From positions 8,170,162 to 8,234,161 of the forward strand of contig NC_060957.1 in the NCBI RefSeq assembly GCF_910589235.1: a stretch of 64,000 nt of DNA. The letters run 5' to 3'. A model generated the notes under the pieces. The model ran no database searches and was not told the DNA's origin. It worked only from the letters and a program-made list of their open reading frames with translations. A program made the position numbers and the translations under genes. Source of the DNA: Vespa crabro (taxonomy: Eukaryota > Arthropoda > Insecta > Hymenoptera > Vespidae). This document shows positions 62,604 through 64,000 of the stretch, in pieces; within the stretch, counting starts at the first letter, position 1; each line of letters opens with the position of its first letter.

Positions 62604-64000
62604 CATGCTGCAATCTGCGTTTCCTTCGCGTTGCTTAATATAAAACGTCATTTATTGGAAACGGATATGTATCGAAAATGTATCTTGATCCAGCCTTTAA
62701 GTAGAACGTGGAGAAAGTCGAACGGCTCTTTGCAAGACTAGTTAAATTTAGAATAAAAGAAAAAAAAATAAATAAATAGATGTATATATGTATATATAGA
62801 AAATATTTTTTTCTCTCTACAGACAGACACCATAGAGGCGACACTACAAGAGAAAGTACAGCGACAGTTAACTGCTTTGGGGGACGAATTTGATGCACCT
62901 GTTAGCAACAAAACAATGTTGGGTTTACTATTGGTAGCATTGAATAGTATGAAACAAAACACGAGTATTGCCGTCAACCGAAGCTTCGAAATCCGGAAGC
63001 CATTAAGCGGGATCAGTCTTGCAGGAGCCATTAGCATGGGAGAAAAAATCGAGCAACTGAGGTGGCCCATTACTATGGCGGTACTGAGTGCACTTCTTGT
63101 TCTTTGCGTTGTATTAGTAGTCGGAGTTGTTAGACACTCGAGATGTGTTCTAATTACGTAAGTGTTTAGAAATAAAAAAAAACGAAGAACAAAAGAATTC
63201 TTTTTTTTTTTCTTGAATATAAAATCGACAAATGAATAAGTTCAATCGTTTTCAGATTTTCTGTATTCGGACTATTTGCGGTAATAGTTTCTTGGTTGAT
63301 GGCCTCTCTTTACTTAGCAACGTCGGTTGCCCTCGGTGATCTCTGCGTGTCACCGGATGGTTATTTAACTAGATCGGTACCCTCCACTTTGGCCTCCGAG
63401 GTACTCTCGTATTACACGCATTGCGAGAACACTCGCACGAATCCTTTTACACAGAGACTAAGAGACGGACAACGAGCTGTAGAAAATATGAGGCTAAACT
63501 TGAATACTGTTACACGCTTAGCGGTAGAACTCTTCAAGGAACAGCATGATCAACTAAAGCCCAAGTTGAGTAGCCTCTCAACTGACGTTAACGCGGTCAA
63601 TAGACTCGTATCTGGTCTAGCAACGTTACTAGACTGTAAGCCACTTCACAAGCAATATGTTCATGCTGCTAAAAGTTTATGTCACTTGGGATTGTAAGCA
63701 TTAATTTCAATCGATGATAATTTTTCCAATTATTCTCATCGCGTTACGCGGTGTTCCATAAACTTTTGCATTAAGATCATACTTTTCAGATACGGCCTTA
63801 CCTTCATGCTACTTGCGAGTCTAGCCGCTGGACTATTTTTTACTGTTTTGGTATGGGTTGATTCTCACACGTGGATATATATACGCAAACGGTTAGTTTA
63901 GATTAAATTTTTAATCAAATATGAAGAAATGAATGAACAAAATATGATGCCTGTTACGATTTGTTCTAGAAGAGATTACCATCAAGTGGATGAACAAGAT
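58002..64000 (+). CDS. Ttyh: Tweety homologue (TTYH), 3' end outside window
   Basis: Membrane protein of the tweety family, described as calcium- or volume-regulated anion channel or lipid-handling protein of the plasma membrane. Coding exons here are 58002-58139, 61618-61890, 62823-63157, 63256-63693, 63790-63891 and 63970 to the window end, with all phases consistent. The start is ATG 58002 (MAGGQQLPEQY); the splice acceptor at 57928 shows that a 5' exon lies further upstream. Family marks are VFHSLPHLNVSLHSVNNTFNP near the N-terminus, helix 1 LILTLLVLLVYLV before CCDRK, helix 2 SLVILALLCCGAVAVGLYGN, helix 3 MAVLSALLVLCVVLVVGVV, helix 4 FAVIVSWLMASLYLATSVAL followed by GDLCVSPDGYL, and helix 5 FMLLASLAAGLFFTVLV before DSHTW. 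These are the five helices usual in the family. The last exon, RDYHQVDEQD, opens the cytoplasmic tail. Confidence 0.93.
59066..59104. repeat. (GTTC)n microsatellite
   Basis: About nine GTTC units with one ATTC interruption. Confidence 0.9.
60035..60454 (+). mobile_element. Possible solo LTR
   Basis: The block starts TGTTAGGGAG and ends TGTTACA. It carries TATATAAGAG near 60238, an initiator-like region about 30 bp further on and AATAAAG about 140 bp after the TATA. A promoter and poly-A signal this close together is typical of an LTR. No clear target-site duplication or primer-binding site was found, so the call and the ends are uncertain. Confidence 0.3.
61891..62822 (+). other. Tweety second internal intron
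   Basis: 932 bp intron, containing a long CT microsatellite at 62507-62601 and no recognisable exon. Confidence 0.85.
62507..62601. repeat. (CT)n microsatellite in tweety intron
   Basis: CTGT/CTAT/CCCT-interrupted CT units then about 24 pure CT units. Confidence 0.9.

Noticed and set aside
1..64000. tRNA, rRNA, known microRNA or CRISPR arrays
   Set aside because: None recognised by eye on either strand. Short inverted repeats such as 7428-7465 lack microRNA-like stems, and all regular repeats are micro- or minisatellites without spacers.

Overview
The window is AT-rich eukaryotic nuclear DNA with short exons, GT-AG introns, long introns and very many microsatellites. The recognisable proteins point to an insect, most likely an aculeate hymenopteran such as a wasp (inference). 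They are three Yellow/MRJP-family proteins including a divergent yellow-g/yellow-g2 pair, a USP31-type deubiquitinase and a tweety-family membrane protein. No bacterial genes, CRISPR arrays or recognisable rRNA/tRNA genes were found.

Layout. 1-2.8 kb: intergenic. 2.87-4.83 kb (-): a six-exon yellow gene, best described as yellow-e-like. 4.8-12.5 kb: AT-rich intergenic DNA with two dead DNA transposons, a Tc1-like fragment at about 8.2-8.7 kb and a piggyBac-like C-terminal fragment at 8.9-9.36 kb. 12.7-14.2 kb (-) and 15.18-16.57 kb (+): two head-to-head yellow-g-clade genes sharing a roughly 1 kb divergent promoter region. 17.69-19.20 kb (+): an intronless 505-residue protein whose C-terminus resembles the CtIP/Sae2 DNA-end-resection family. 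20.16-36.11 kb (+): a USP31-like ubiquitin protease of 943 residues with a 12.9 kb first intron. 36.1-58 kb: no protein-coding exon seen. It holds a CpG-rich promoter and splice-donor block near 38.5-38.7 kb that could be the distant non-coding first exon of the next gene, dense microsatellites, a decayed minisatellite and a mariner-type MITE. 58.0-64 kb (+): the first six coding exons of a tweety homologue, running off the window.

How the genes relate. The yellow genes are a tandem/divergent family cluster. In flies and mosquitoes yellow-g and yellow-g2 act in eggshell formation, which fits the secreted signal peptides and the TATA/Inr-type promoter seen here. The CtIP-like gene, USP31 and tweety are unrelated neighbours. 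I see no previously undescribed multi-gene system. The best leads are the CtIP-like C-terminus, the paired cysteine loss and swapped intron positions between the two yellow-g paralogues, repeated E2F-type motifs around and inside USP31, the distant first exon proposed for tweety, and the MITE and minisatellite.
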